Below are positions 24,382 to 33,282 of a stretch of 64,000 nt of DNA, piece after piece. Where the stretch lies: NCBI GenBank assembly GCA_040400085.1, contig JBBAQX010000008.1, forward strand, positions 45,354 to 109,353, read 5' to 3'. Numbering within the stretch: position 1 is the first letter of the stretch; each line of letters opens with the position of its first letter. Made by a program: the position numbers and the translations under genes. Below the pieces are notes generated by a model, which did no database searches, had not been told where the DNA came from, and worked only from the letters and a program-made list of their open reading frames with translations. The DNA comes from HNR sp040400085. Its GTDB lineage: Bacteria > Actinomycetota > Actinomycetes > Actinomycetales > Microbacteriaceae.

Positions 24382-25428
24382 TTATGTGCCCAGTAGCCGT
24401 GAGTGAAGTTCATGGCACAGGCCCTCAATATCGGGATAAATAGAGGAGTTTGTGTAGCCAAACTGTTTTTCAAGTCGTTTGCGAATCTCTTCCTTTCCTC
24501 CTCTAGAAATTTTTACGGTGTAAGAGGAAGCCAGATTTCGGGTTGTGCTCTTATTCTTTGAGTCAGGGTGAACCATCTTTAAATATATTGATCCCGAGGA
24601 AACCAAATCAGCGATTTTCCAATTGACGTTCGATTTACCGGGTATTTTTCTTCGAAAGCTCGACTGAATATTCATTCCGCTACTGGGTACTCCGTCAAGA
24701 ACAAAGACCGCATTTTGTGCAAGCATACGATTGTCGTATACCGGAGGAACCCAGAACCTTCTGAGTGAACCATTTCCCCAATTCTCTTCATTCTGAGATT
24801 CTTTTGTGTCCCAATCGTGCCAAGGAAGATCGTAGCCTCCCCACGTTTTGTCAAGCATGATCTGAGGCTCAGTGCTCTCCGGGTTTGGTCCATGGGTTGC
24901 AAGGGCAAAAAGGCGTCCGTCGTCATCAGATTTTGCAGTAGAGGTTGCAAACCAGGATGCTATGTACGGGTTGAAACTAAAGTCTAGCAAGCGCGTCGGC
25001 CCGCCATGATGTTGTATTCTGGCCAATATCTCGAGAGCACTTTGTGAATCAAACCGCCATTCGCGACGTGCGATTTCAAGTATCGTTTTTTCTGCGGAGG
25101 TGAGGGTCTGCTCATCTGGGAAGCTTTGGCGATTTGCATTTTGCGATGCAACTGGAGGCTGTTTTGTAAGATCGATTCCACTTTTTTCGGCTAGCTTCCT
25201 AAATAGTAGGCTGTGCAGACCCCAATGATGATTTTCTTGACCTCGCCACAGGAGCTGCCCTGCATGGTTATCCTGAATTTGGCTGATCACCTTTGTCAGG
25301 GAGTCAAATGAGTCAACCTCGACCTCCGCATCGGAGAAGTATGATGCAGGTGAAATGAAATCTGCAGAGTGGAGCCATGGAGACGGTTGGCTCTTTTTTC
25401 CCACACGAACTCCTGTATTTAAAAGCAT
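24382..25428 (-). CDS. FRG-domain protein, probable defence effector
   Basis: 348 residues. The FRG domain is marked by QLLWRGQENHHWGLHSLLFR (about residues 59-78) and RIQHHGGPTRLLDFSFNPYIASWFA. FRG domains are found in toxins and phage-defence genes of unknown biochemistry, and the conserved RGQ/His/Asp set suggests an enzyme. The gene is clearly more AT-rich than its neighbours, a sign of separate acquisition. Its start abuts palindromic sequences in the divergent promoter region shared with the AbiE-like pair. Confidence 0.8.
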   Translation of the reverse strand: MLLNTGVRVGKKSQPSPWLHSADFISPASYFSDAEVEVDSFDSLTKVISQIQDNHAGQLLWRGQENHHWGLHSLLFRKLAEKSGIDLTKQPPVASQNANRQSFPDEQTLTSAEKTILEIARREWRFDSQSALEILARIQHHGGPTRLLDFSFNPYIASWFATSTAKSDDDGRLFALATHGPNPESTEPQIMLDKTWGGYDLPWHDWDTKESQNEENWGNGSLRRFWVPPVYDNRMLAQNAVFVLDGVPSSGMNIQSSFRRKIPGKSNVNWKIADLVSSGSIYLKMVHPDSKNKSTTRNLASSYTVKISRGGKEEIRKRLEKQFGYTNSSIYPDIEGLCHELHSRLLGT

Positions 25429-25431
25429 GAC

Positions 25432-25454
25432 GTTGGAATGTTTTAAATTCCAAC
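25432..25454. promoter_or_regulatory. inverted repeat upstream of the FRG gene
   Basis: GTTGGAAT and ATTCCAAC are separated by 7 bp, starting only 4 bp from the FRG start codon. It could be an operator or a translation-blocking hairpin. Confidence 0.5.
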
Positions 25455-25457
25455 AAT

Positions 25458-25473
25458 ATCAGTTTAAACTGAT
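25458..25473. promoter_or_regulatory. 16-bp perfect palindrome between the FRG and AbiE-like genes
   Basis: ATCAGTTTAAACTGAT lies in the AT-rich intergenic region between divergent genes. The half ATCAGTTTAA recurs upstream of hsdM (30251-30260), hinting at a shared regulator. Confidence 0.55.
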
Positions 25474-25582
25474 TGGCTTTCGGGTTGGGTCGGTGTGTTT
25501 GGTCTATTGATAGAGATTGCGGCCCATTGCTTCCTTCGGGAGCTGCTCGATTTCTTTTGGTTTCAACAAATTATCCTATTCC

Positions 25583-25597
25583 GTTTCCAACGGAAAC
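25583..25597. promoter_or_regulatory. GTTTCC-aac-GGAAAC inverted repeat, candidate AbiEi operator
   Basis: Perfect 6-3-6 repeat 17-31 bp upstream of the ATG at 25614. AbiEi antitoxins repress their own operon through inverted repeats at this position. Confidence 0.5.
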
Positions 25598-25613
25598 AGG
25601 CTATTATCTGAAC

Positions 25614-26705
25614 ATGGCTGATTTAACTGAACTGGTACAGGAACCTCGCACGAGCGCAGCTATCGCCTCGATAGGTATGGGGATGCTCCGTAAGCGGCTT
25701 CCTTCCGATTGGGTAGTAATCGAGGTCTCGGTTGATTTCAAAAACGACCGAGCAGATAAAGCTTTTATTCTGCGATCACCAGACGGGGCAGAGCAGCGGG
25801 TTGCTGTCGAAGCTAAACGGTCGTTAGAGGTGAGAGACATACCTCGAATCAGAGAAAAGTTTGACGAGCTCATCGCTCAAGGTTTTGCTACCACGGGCAT
25901 GATAACGGCCAAATACTTGGCAAAGTCTACGCGCGAACGTCTTGCCGCGGTTGGTTTGTCATATGCGGACGCCACCGGGAACCTGCTTATGCGGGCGCAA
26001 TCGCCTGCCTTGTTCATCTCTGACAGGGGAAGCGACAGCGATCCGTGGCGCGGCCCAGGCCGACCTCGGGGAACGCTAAAAGGTGAACCTTCGGCCAAAG
26101 TTGTGCGTGCTTTGTTGGATGTTCAAGGGCCCTGGAGAATCAGTGAACTGGTAAAGGCATCAGCGGCCTCTACGGGGTCGGTTTATCGTGTCTTAGAGTT
26201 TTTGGAGTCCGAGGCATTGCTCACTAGAGAGGGTGATGGGACTCTCTTCGTCCCAGACTGGTCGGCTTTGCTACGCAGGTGGAGTGAGGATTACCAGTTT
26301 TTGGGGACGAACGCGATCACTCAATGGATTGCTCCTCGGGGCATCGATTCGTTTCTTGACAACGTTCGCAAAAACGAAACGGGTGACTATTCGATAACCG
26401 GATCGGTAGCAGCTGCTACCTGGGCGACTTACGCGCCGGTTCGGTCAGCGATGATTTACAGTATGAACCCTGAACGCGCGGCTGCCGTCTGGGGATTACG
26501 CGCAACGGATGCTGGGGCCAACGTTATCTTGGCGATGCCAACTTTTGACACTGTGATTCGAGGCGTAGTCGACAGGCCAGACGGTCTGCGTATAGCCGCA
26601 CCCACACAGGTAGCCGTAGACCTCTTAACTGGGCCTGGCCGGGCACCATCAGAGGGGGAAGAGCTCATAAAATGGATGATAAACAATGAACAGCTCTGGC
26701 GATAA
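25614..26705 (+). CDS. AbiEi-family type IV antitoxin-like regulator with nuclease-like N-terminus
   Basis: 363 residues. I use the ATG at 25614 rather than earlier in-frame starts because it gives the sensible N-terminus MADLTELVQ. The first 150 residues resemble a restriction-endonuclease-like fold (RVAVEAKRS, SYADATGNLLM). A winged helix follows (ISELVKASAASTGSVYRVLEFL), then a C-terminal domain. This architecture is seen in actinobacterial proteins labelled AbiEi-type antitoxins. It overlaps the nucleotidyltransferase gene by 20 bp. In AbiE systems the pair gives phage abortive infection. Confidence 0.65.
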   Translation: MADLTELVQEPRTSAAIASIGMGMLRKRLPSDWVVIEVSVDFKNDRADKAFILRSPDGAEQRVAVEAKRSLEVRDIPRIREKFDELIAQGFATTGMITAKYLAKSTRERLAAVGLSYADATGNLLMRAQSPALFISDRGSDSDPWRGPGRPRGTLKGEPSAKVVRALLDVQGPWRISELVKASAASTGSVYRVLEFLESEALLTREGDGTLFVPDWSALLRRWSEDYQFLGTNAITQWIAPRGIDSFLDNVRKNETGDYSITGSVAAATWATYAPVRSAMIYSMNPERAAAVWGLRATDAGANVILAMPTFDTVIRGVVDRPDGLRIAAPTQVAVDLLTGPGRAPSEGEELIKWMINNEQLWR

Positions 26706-27516
26706 CGCGTCTAACTTGCTGGTTCGGGCCCGTTCCGTGCTGCTTGATGCTCTCGCTGCGTTGCGCGAGCATAGTGACGCAGTCATTATTATTGGTGCGC
26801 AAGCTGTGTATCTGAGAACAGGTGGGATTGACGTTGCGCTTGCTGAGGCAACAAAAGACAGCGATTTTGCGGTGGACCCCAGGCTACTTGCCGATGATCC
26901 CAGACTTGAAGCCGCGATGAAGGCTGCGAGTTTCGTGCTGTCGGCAACCGGCCAACCAGGTGCCTGGGTGAGCCCTGATGGTATTCCTGTTGATCTTATG
27001 GTTCCGGAAAGCCTGGCTGGTCCGGGAACTCGAGCCGCACGCATCCCACCGCACGACAAGACAGCGACTCGACGAGCCAGAGGCTTGGAAGCTACGCTCG
27101 TTGATTTTGACGAGATCGAAGTGACCGCGCTGAACCCGGATGATCGCCGGGTATGCAGAGTAAAAGTAGCTGGAGCGGCTGCGTTACTCGTAGCCAAGCT
27201 CCACAAGCTCGGTGAGCGGGTGGATTCTCCCAGCCGTCTTCACGACAAAGACGCGCACGACGTATACAGGATTCTGCGAGCAATCGAGACGGATGCTCTG
27301 TGTCACACTTTCACACGTCTATTGGCCGATGAGTTTAGCGAGGGCGCTACCCGGGAAGCTTTGGTTTACTTGGCAGAACTCTTCGCCACTGGCCCCAAGG
27401 CTCTGGGTGCCATAATGGCGGGTCGTGCCGAAGAAGCCGTGGGGAACCCTGAGCAAGTCTCGGTCGCCGTCTCGATTCTCGCGGATGACTTACTCGTTGC
27501 CTTAGGCCGCGAGTAG
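26686..27516 (+). CDS. nucleotidyltransferase-like toxin (AbiEii-type)
   Basis: 276 residues. The N-terminal nucleotidyltransferase signature is IIIGAQAVYLRTGG followed by ATKDSDFAVD (about residues 30-65), the GxA...TxDxD pattern of this superfamily. A C-terminal helical part follows with LLVAKLHKLGERVDS. AbiEii toxins transfer nucleotides to tRNA acceptor ends. The ATG at 26686 overlaps the partner gene by 20 bp. It is convergent with hsdS, only 12 bp apart. Confidence 0.7.
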   Translation: MNSSGDNASNLLVRARSVLLDALAALREHSDAVIIIGAQAVYLRTGGIDVALAEATKDSDFAVDPRLLADDPRLEAAMKAASFVLSATGQPGAWVSPDGIPVDLMVPESLAGPGTRAARIPPHDKTATRRARGLEATLVDFDEIEVTALNPDDRRVCRVKVAGAAALLVAKLHKLGERVDSPSRLHDKDAHDVYRILRAIETDALCHTFTRLLADEFSEGATREALVYLAELFATGPKALGAIMAGRAEEAVGNPEQVSVAVSILADDLLVALGRE

Positions 27517-27528
27517 CCGCGGTCCTCG

Positions 27529-28710
27529 TTATAGCTTTCCGCTGAATGCTCTCGATTGGAGGGATGCGAAAAGTTCATCGTCGGTCGCCAAAGCCGCGGC
27601 AACGGTTTCTCGTTGTGCGTTGATTCTGGCAATGCGTTTGGCGAATTCTTGTTGGAGCGGGAGGGGTGGTAGCGGGATGGGCATTGTCATTAGCTTTGCT
27701 TTTGAAATGTTCTTCATGGAACCGCCAGTTCCGCTTGATCGCGATTCTAGTTCTCGCCTTACGAGAGGCGTTTGTAGAAGCTTCCAAAAAAATACAGGAT
27801 CAACCTTCGCCGGCTCGTTGAAGACGATTCGCCACAGGTTATCCGGCAAGACTAAACCTTGATGGTCGTTCTCTACCAAGGCAATTGCTCCCACTAACTC
27901 GCTTGTATTGGCTCGGCTGAACAAAAGATCGCCTTTTTGAATCAGGTGCGATCTAGGTGGGACATATTCTAGCGGAAGTGGTTTTGATTCTGATGGTCTG
28001 AACCGGTTTGATGTGACAGCGCTGATCTTCAAAACACGAAATGGTGCTGAAAGAGTGGAGTCTTCCGCAACAATGCTTTTCCCTCCCTCAAGTTTCGAGA
28101 CGATCCTCGAGAATTGAACGGTTTCTAGTACGGTCTTGTCGGGGCTAAACATCTCGCGGAAGATAGCGGTTGCAAGTTCGTCGAGGTCCGCGAGAACCTC
28201 GCGGCGCTTCGTTCGGATGGCGTCAGCCTGGTCGAGGATTGCCGCGATTCGTTGTTGTTCTGGGAGTGGTGGGAGTGGGATCTTAGAATTTGTTACAGTT
28301 TTGCCCGTGACGGCTGGGTAGCTGGCTCCAGTCGCATTCGCCACCATGAGAGCAACAAATTTTGGTGATTTGACCCAATTAAATAGGTACTCTGGCAGAA
28401 TTTCTGCCTGATTGGCTCTAAGGACTGTAAACCCGGTCGACCCGATGCTGCCCGATAAATGAGGGCTTACGACAGCAACTCCATTTAAATTTGGCCGAAC
28501 GGTTGAAACGAGAATATCCCTTTCTTTCAGAACCTGTTGGGCTCTGCTCGGAGCTTCTTTAGTCTCAACTTCCGACGGATTTGTAATACGTTTGCTTTTC
28601 GAATCCACCGCCGAGAGATCAACGTAAGTGAACGTTTGGTCCGATTTGGAAGGACCACTTCGTGCGACTGGCTTTGTGACGTCCCCAAGCGCAATCATCG
28701 GCCAGGCCAT
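27529..28710 (-). CDS. hsdS: type I restriction-modification specificity subunit
   Basis: 393 residues from the ATG at 28710, which shares one base with the hsdM stop (TAATG). Two target-recognition domains are separated by a conserved helical spacer (LPPLPEQQRIAAILDQADAI), and a second such block closes the protein (PLPPLPLQQEFAKRIARI). HsdS selects the bipartite DNA sequence for both methylation and restriction. Each recognition half shows the usual low similarity between TRDs. Confidence 0.93.
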   Translation of the reverse strand: MAWPMIALGDVTKPVARSGPSKSDQTFTYVDLSAVDSKSKRITNPSEVETKEAPSRAQQVLKERDILVSTVRPNLNGVAVVSPHLSGSIGSTGFTVLRANQAEILPEYLFNWVKSPKFVALMVANATGASYPAVTGKTVTNSKIPLPPLPEQQRIAAILDQADAIRTKRREVLADLDELATAIFREMFSPDKTVLETVQFSRIVSKLEGGKSIVAEDSTLSAPFRVLKISAVTSNRFRPSESKPLPLEYVPPRSHLIQKGDLLFSRANTSELVGAIALVENDHQGLVLPDNLWRIVFNEPAKVDPVFFWKLLQTPLVRRELESRSSGTGGSMKNISKAKLMTMPIPLPPLPLQQEFAKRIARINAQRETVAAALATDDELFASLQSRAFSGKL

Positions 28711-30197
28711 TAGTTCGCCTCCGAGCCGAGCAGCGCCTTCAGCTTGCCGAGTCCCGACGCGATTTCGGCATCCAGTCTCTCGATGTCGGCGATGATCTCG
28801 TGCGGCAAACGATGCTCTACCTCGTCGTGCACGATCTCTTTGTAGCGGTTCAGCGACAGGTCGTAGCCCTGCGCCACGATCTCGTCCTTCGGTACGCAGA
28901 ACGACTGCTCCGTGCGGGCACGTGACAGCTCCGAGTCGCGGTCCTGCCACCTGGCCAGCACATCGGGAAGATCGTTCGCCTCGACGGGGCTGCGCTTGTC
29001 GTCCAGCGAGAAACCGTCGGCCTGCACGTCGTAGAACCACACCGAGTCTGTGCCGCCGGAGTCGGTCTTCGTGAAGAACAATATCGCGGTCGAGACGCCA
29101 GCATAGGGTTTAAAGACGCCAGAGGGAAGCTTGACCACGGCATCCAATTTTTGTTTCTCGACCAGCGTTTCGCGCAAATCCTTGTGCGCTTTCGATGAAC
29201 CAAAGAGCACGCCGTCGGGCACGATGACCGCCGCGCGTCCGCCTCGCTTCAGTAGCTTTACGAACAAGGCCAGAAACAGCAGTTCCGTCTTCTTCGTCTT
29301 CACCATGCGCTGCAAATCCTTGGACGTGGACTCGTAATCGAGCGTGCCCGCAAACGGCGGATTCGCGAGGATCAGGGTGAACTTTTCGGAGGCACCCTCG
29401 CTCGCGCCCTCCGACAGGGAATCTCGATAACGGATGTCCGGCGACTCCACCCCGTGAAGCAACATGTTCATGCTGCCAATGCGCAACATGGTCGAATCGA
29501 AATCGTAACCGTGAAACATCCCATTGTGGAAATGCTCGCGCTCGGCGGCGTTCGTTTGCATCGTCGGGTGCTGCTTGCGGATGTACTCCGCCGCACCCAC
29601 CAAGAAACCGGCCGTGCCGCAGGCGGGATCGCAGATTTCGTCCGTCGGCTTCGGGTCGGTCATGTTGACCATCAGCTCGATGATGTGCCGCGGCGTGCGG
29701 AACTGGCCGTTCACCCCGGCTGACGCGATCTTCGAGAGCAGATACTCGTACAGGTTTCCGTTCGTGTCCTGCTTATCCATCGGGATCTCGCTGAGCATAT
29801 CCATCACCTGCGAGAGTAGTGCCGGGGTGGGGATGGTGAAGCGGGCATCCTTCATGTGCGACGCATAGGTGGAGCCCTCGCCACCGAGGTTGCGCAGGAA
29901 TGGGAAGACCTCGTTGCTGACCGTGGCAAACACGCGCTCAGCGTCGCCGTCTTGTACAAGCTTGGACCAGCGCAGGTTCGTTTGTGCTTCGGTGAATACC
30001 GGGTTCTCGACGGGCATACCAGCGAAGCGGGATGCGTTTTCGGCATTAATCTGGAGATCATCAAGCCTGCGCATGAACAACAGATACGTGATCTGCTCGA
30101 TGACCTCAATCGGGTTCGAGATGCCGCCCGACCAGAATCGATCCCACACGCGGTCGATCTTGCTCTTGATGTCGCCGGTGATAACAGAAGAAGACAC
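28710..30197 (-). CDS. hsdM: type I restriction-modification N6-adenine methyltransferase
   Basis: 495 residues. Residues 1-150 are the N-terminal helical domain. The SAM-binding motif DEICDPACGTAGFLVG (186-201) and catalytic NPPF (279-282) identify a gamma-class adenine methylase. It forms the M2S core with HsdS and protects host DNA. One-base overlap with hsdS. Confidence 0.95.
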   Translation of the reverse strand: MSSSVITGDIKSKIDRVWDRFWSGGISNPIEVIEQITYLLFMRRLDDLQINAENASRFAGMPVENPVFTEAQTNLRWSKLVQDGDAERVFATVSNEVFPFLRNLGGEGSTYASHMKDARFTIPTPALLSQVMDMLSEIPMDKQDTNGNLYEYLLSKIASAGVNGQFRTPRHIIELMVNMTDPKPTDEICDPACGTAGFLVGAAEYIRKQHPTMQTNAAEREHFHNGMFHGYDFDSTMLRIGSMNMLLHGVESPDIRYRDSLSEGASEGASEKFTLILANPPFAGTLDYESTSKDLQRMVKTKKTELLFLALFVKLLKRGGRAAVIVPDGVLFGSSKAHKDLRETLVEKQKLDAVVKLPSGVFKPYAGVSTAILFFTKTDSGGTDSVWFYDVQADGFSLDDKRSPVEANDLPDVLARWQDRDSELSRARTEQSFCVPKDEIVAQGYDLSLNRYKEIVHDEVEHRLPHEIIADIERLDAEIASGLGKLKALLGSEAN

Positions 30198-30253
30198 GGT
30201 GGTTGGTACTCCGATTGTTGGATGCTCGTGGGCGGCGTTTTGGCTTGGGTATC

Positions 30254-30280
30254 AGTTTAACGTCAGTTTGGAGTTTAACG
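30254..30280. promoter_or_regulatory. direct repeats AGTTTAACG upstream of hsdM
   Basis: Two copies (30254-30262 and 30272-30280) lie 18 bp apart, with a related AGTTTGG between them, 57-83 bp upstream of the hsdM start. They may be regulator-binding sites in the hsdM promoter. Confidence 0.4.
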
Positions 30281-32083
30281 AGATTCGCTTTGTCGTGACA
30301 GTTTTTCAACTGTCAGCGTTTTGCTAGAAACAGTTATCTTCGACGAGAATCTCGGTGCATCTATTTTGATGCAGGGCAGGGTATCTGGCTCTACTAGACG
30401 CAATATCTGTAGGTCGGTTTTCTCCGCGAACATGAAATATTGAACACCGCTTGTCTGACCAAGGTAGATATATTTTCGCCAATGCTCTTCTGTACTCATA
30501 TCGGTTGTATTTGAGAGGTCTGAACAGTGTGGTTTAACGAGGGACATTCCAAAAGGAGGAGAGTCGACGTTGCGTTGATCATTTTGGGTTAGTTGTGAAG
30601 TGTACTGAAAAGCACGTATGGATGGTATCAAAAGTGAAACCGGCAGAATTACTAGTGTTACCAGGAAGATCATTACGAGCATAGTGCTTGTCCATCCTTG
30701 TCTTACGGCTTTTTTGAAAGTCACGTATATTGAGGATGCTGCCAAGATAGTCAATGTCAAAAAAATCCAGGATGAGCTAATCAAGGTGCCGATTGGAATG
30801 GAGCCCACGAGCTCAGGTGCTCCATTTATCCAAAGGAAAATTGCAGAGGGGGCGTTTATGCATAGGGTAAGGAATAAAAGCCCGAAGGTACCTAGTATGA
30901 GCGCGGTAGGAGTCTGAGTATCCCGTAGCCTAAGCCTTGGTAATAAAATTATCTGACCATAGAGCAGTGCGCAGATTAAAGCAAAGCTGAGTGTAATTAT
31001 AATTATTTTTTCAAGTGGAGAAGGGACGCTTTGTTCAAGGGCGGACCCAAGTAGCCACCCTGTTGAAAGCATGAGGGCTGGGAGAAGGGCGGAAAGTGTT
31101 CTTGACTCGCCCGAGATTATCTCTTTTTTGTTGGATGAACGCTTGTGCGTAAATGCCTGAGTGATGAATATTGCTGTAAAACAAATACTTATTGCGATAT
31201 ATGAATAAATGGTTGAGTCAAACTCTTCAAGAAAGCCGATGCTGATAAGTGCTTTGTTTGCCAGGGGGCCCGTGAATGCGCCAATTGCAATTGAACACAA
31301 GAAGAAAGCCACTTTGGTGCTGTCGTTTCGCGACGCAAGTTTCTGTTGGTGAGGTTGTTTTGCGCGTTCTGATGCCTCTTTTCTTGCAATTGAATTTCTT
31401 GGATTTATCGTGGGCTGGTGCGTCCATTCGCCATTTGCGATCGCCGACTTCCATCGTTCCTTCGCGAACTGGTGCGATCCGCTTACATGCTCGATTTCGT
31501 TACGAGATTTGATCAGGCGACTTTCCTGAGGAGTTGTAGTCGAACCCCGGAGATATCCTGTTCCCCAAGAAGCTAGGAGGCTTTCGGATGGTACGATTAT
31601 TGTGAGGTGAACACCTTCAATTTTGCAACCAGCACGAGCAAATTCGAGCTGGAGTTTTTCGGATTCGGTATCTAGGGAAGACGCATCAGCTTTATGTGAA
31701 ATTCGTTTTACTCTGACCAGATCATTTGTTTGTGGGACATTGTCGTTCATTGCGCTCTTCCACCAAGCTTCACCGCCTATTTGAGGTTTAGGCTCTGCGT
31801 CTATTGCGAGCCAACCTGCATTCCGAAGTAGAAAGTCAGCTAAAGCTCTTTCGGTCTCCTTGCATCTCAAAAAGACTCGTATCCAGGTGGGTCCTCCTCT
31901 TGACAGTAGGAGTTTGGTTTTAAAGTTCGAAATTTTATTTTCAAATGATCTGGGCGGCTTCACATATCCGAATTCGAGTGCTCCAGATTCGTCACGTTTT
32001 TCTGGGTTCTGAGAACAAGTTGGCTTTGGGTCGCCATCTGGGTCGAGGGGTGAGGGGGCCACTCTGTAAGTATATGCAAGCAA
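30275..32083 (-). CDS. unknown protein with soluble N-terminal domain and about seven membrane helices
   Basis: About 602 residues from a TTG at 32083. The start is uncertain; a GTG seven codons in is possible. Residues 1-255 are hydrophilic, with no domain I recognise. From about residue 258 there are seven hydrophobic segments (for example VAFFLCSIAIGAF, IIIITLSFALICALLY, STMLVMIFLVTLVIL). A short C-terminal soluble tail follows. The gene is AT-rich compared with the core genes and sits between hsdM and a GIY-YIG gene, so it is probably island cargo. A membrane-acting defence effector is possible but unproven. Confidence 0.65.
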   Translation of the reverse strand: MLAYTYRVAPSPLDPDGDPKPTCSQNPEKRDESGALEFGYVKPPRSFENKISNFKTKLLLSRGGPTWIRVFLRCKETERALADFLLRNAGWLAIDAEPKPQIGGEAWWKSAMNDNVPQTNDLVRVKRISHKADASSLDTESEKLQLEFARAGCKIEGVHLTIIVPSESLLASWGTGYLRGSTTTPQESRLIKSRNEIEHVSGSHQFAKERWKSAIANGEWTHQPTINPRNSIARKEASERAKQPHQQKLASRNDSTKVAFFLCSIAIGAFTGPLANKALISIGFLEEFDSTIYSYIAISICFTAIFITQAFTHKRSSNKKEIISGESRTLSALLPALMLSTGWLLGSALEQSVPSPLEKIIIITLSFALICALLYGQIILLPRLRLRDTQTPTALILGTFGLLFLTLCINAPSAIFLWINGAPELVGSIPIGTLISSSWIFLTLTILAASSIYVTFKKAVRQGWTSTMLVMIFLVTLVILPVSLLIPSIRAFQYTSQLTQNDQRNVDSPPFGMSLVKPHCSDLSNTTDMSTEEHWRKYIYLGQTSGVQYFMFAEKTDLQILRLVEPDTLPCIKIDAPRFSSKITVSSKTLTVEKLSRQSESR

Positions 32084-32192
32084 AGTAAACTTGTTTGTCC
32101 GACTAAAATCTGTTTAGTCGGGTGTTTTTCATCAGAAATATTGCTGCCAATGAATAAAGAACATTCAATGTCCATTCCAACCAAGGAGAACC

Positions 32193-33140
32193 ATGACTGG
32201 CCAGAACATCCAATTGTTTTTGGTCGAGGGAAGCGTCTCCGGACTCCGCGTCGCCGAGATCAAGTTTCGATCCGAGCGGATCACCGCCGCCAGTCGAACC
32301 GATTTGCGCCAGCAGCTTGAGCTCGAAGAGACTCAGAAGACGGGCGTCTACATCCTTATCGGGGCCTATGACGGGGCTTCGCACAGTCACCGCGCCTACA
32401 TCGGTGAAAGCGATAACGTTGCCGTTCGGCTCGGACAGCATCGAGATCGGGCCGCTAAAGAGAGCGAGTACTTGCCCTGGTGGGACGAAACAATCACCAT
32501 CACCAGCCATGACTCCAACCTGACGAAAGCCCACGGTCTGTATCTCGAATCGGCGCTCATCAAGCAGGCAGTGTCATCAGATCGTGCCTCCCTAGAGAAC
32601 GGCCAGCGTTCGGATCGAAGCGAAACGCTCTCCCGGGCAGACCGCTCTGACATGCAAGTCTTTCTGAATAACATCTTCGTCATGTTGCCGCTTCTGGGGG
32701 TGGACTTCTTCAAACCGGCGCTGACGGTATCCGCGCCTGAAGCTGCGGATTCCCCTGAAGAAGCCGCTGAACGCTCCCCCCTCTTTGTTGCTCGCTTTGG
32801 CGGACAAGACCTCGCCGTCGGCCAGGAGGTCGACTCAAAGTTCGTCGTGCAGAAGGGTTCGCGTGCGCGCAGCTGGGTCGGCATTCCCGGCGGGTACGAA
32901 TCACAACAAAAATCGCTAGTGGATGCCGGAATCCTCACCCAATCCGAGGGCACAGCAGGCAAGCAGGACTACACCTTCCAGCGAGACCACGCCTTCGGCA
33001 GCCTGAGCGCGGCGGCATCCGTCGTGCTGGGCCGAACGTCAAACGGACGAGCTGAGTGGGTGCGCTCCGATGACGGAACCACCTACGGTGCCTGGCAGGA
33101 CTCGGTCACCGGTGCGGCCAAAGCTGACGACGGACACTAG
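32193..33140 (+). CDS. GIY-YIG nuclease-like protein with C-terminal DUF4357
   Basis: 315 residues with a strong AAGGAG ribosome binding site before the ATG. The GIY-YIG core is visible as GVYILIGAYDG and YIGESDNVAVRLGQH (about residues 51-85). The C-terminal DUF4357 segment holds AEWVRSDDGTTYGAW. This architecture commonly accompanies restriction-modification loci. Role unknown, perhaps accessory DNA cleavage. It diverges from the 7-TM gene and is the right border of the defence island. Confidence 0.8.
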   Translation: MTGQNIQLFLVEGSVSGLRVAEIKFRSERITAASRTDLRQQLELEETQKTGVYILIGAYDGASHSHRAYIGESDNVAVRLGQHRDRAAKESEYLPWWDETITITSHDSNLTKAHGLYLESALIKQAVSSDRASLENGQRSDRSETLSRADRSDMQVFLNNIFVMLPLLGVDFFKPALTVSAPEAADSPEEAAERSPLFVARFGGQDLAVGQEVDSKFVVQKGSRARSWVGIPGGYESQQKSLVDAGILTQSEGTAGKQDYTFQRDHAFGSLSAAASVVLGRTSNGRAEWVRSDDGTTYGAWQDSVTGAAKADDGH

Positions 33141-33148
33141 CTGCTGAT

Positions 33149-33220
33149 TTCGGCCCATCTGGTTCCGTTGGGCACATCCGATCAACTGGGCCGAACGGAA
33201 CAAGCCAGGCCGAAACGAAA
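33149..33220. repeat. GGCCCAA/TTGGGCC cluster 3
   Basis: TTCGGCCCA (33149-33157) and TGGGCCGAA (33187-33195) form a 9-bp inverted pair just after the GIY-YIG stop, with a further GGCCGAAACG. Possible terminator; same family as the other clusters. Confidence 0.65.
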
Positions 33221-33282
33221 AGGGATGCCGTGTGAGAGTGGGAGAGTAGGCTATCCCCAACCACAACTCAAAGGAGAAGCTT

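Noticed and set aside
30296..30315. TGACAGTT-TTTC-AACTGTCA hairpin as a terminator
   Set aside because: It lies within the last codons of the 7-TM gene, before the stop, and has no T-run in the right place.
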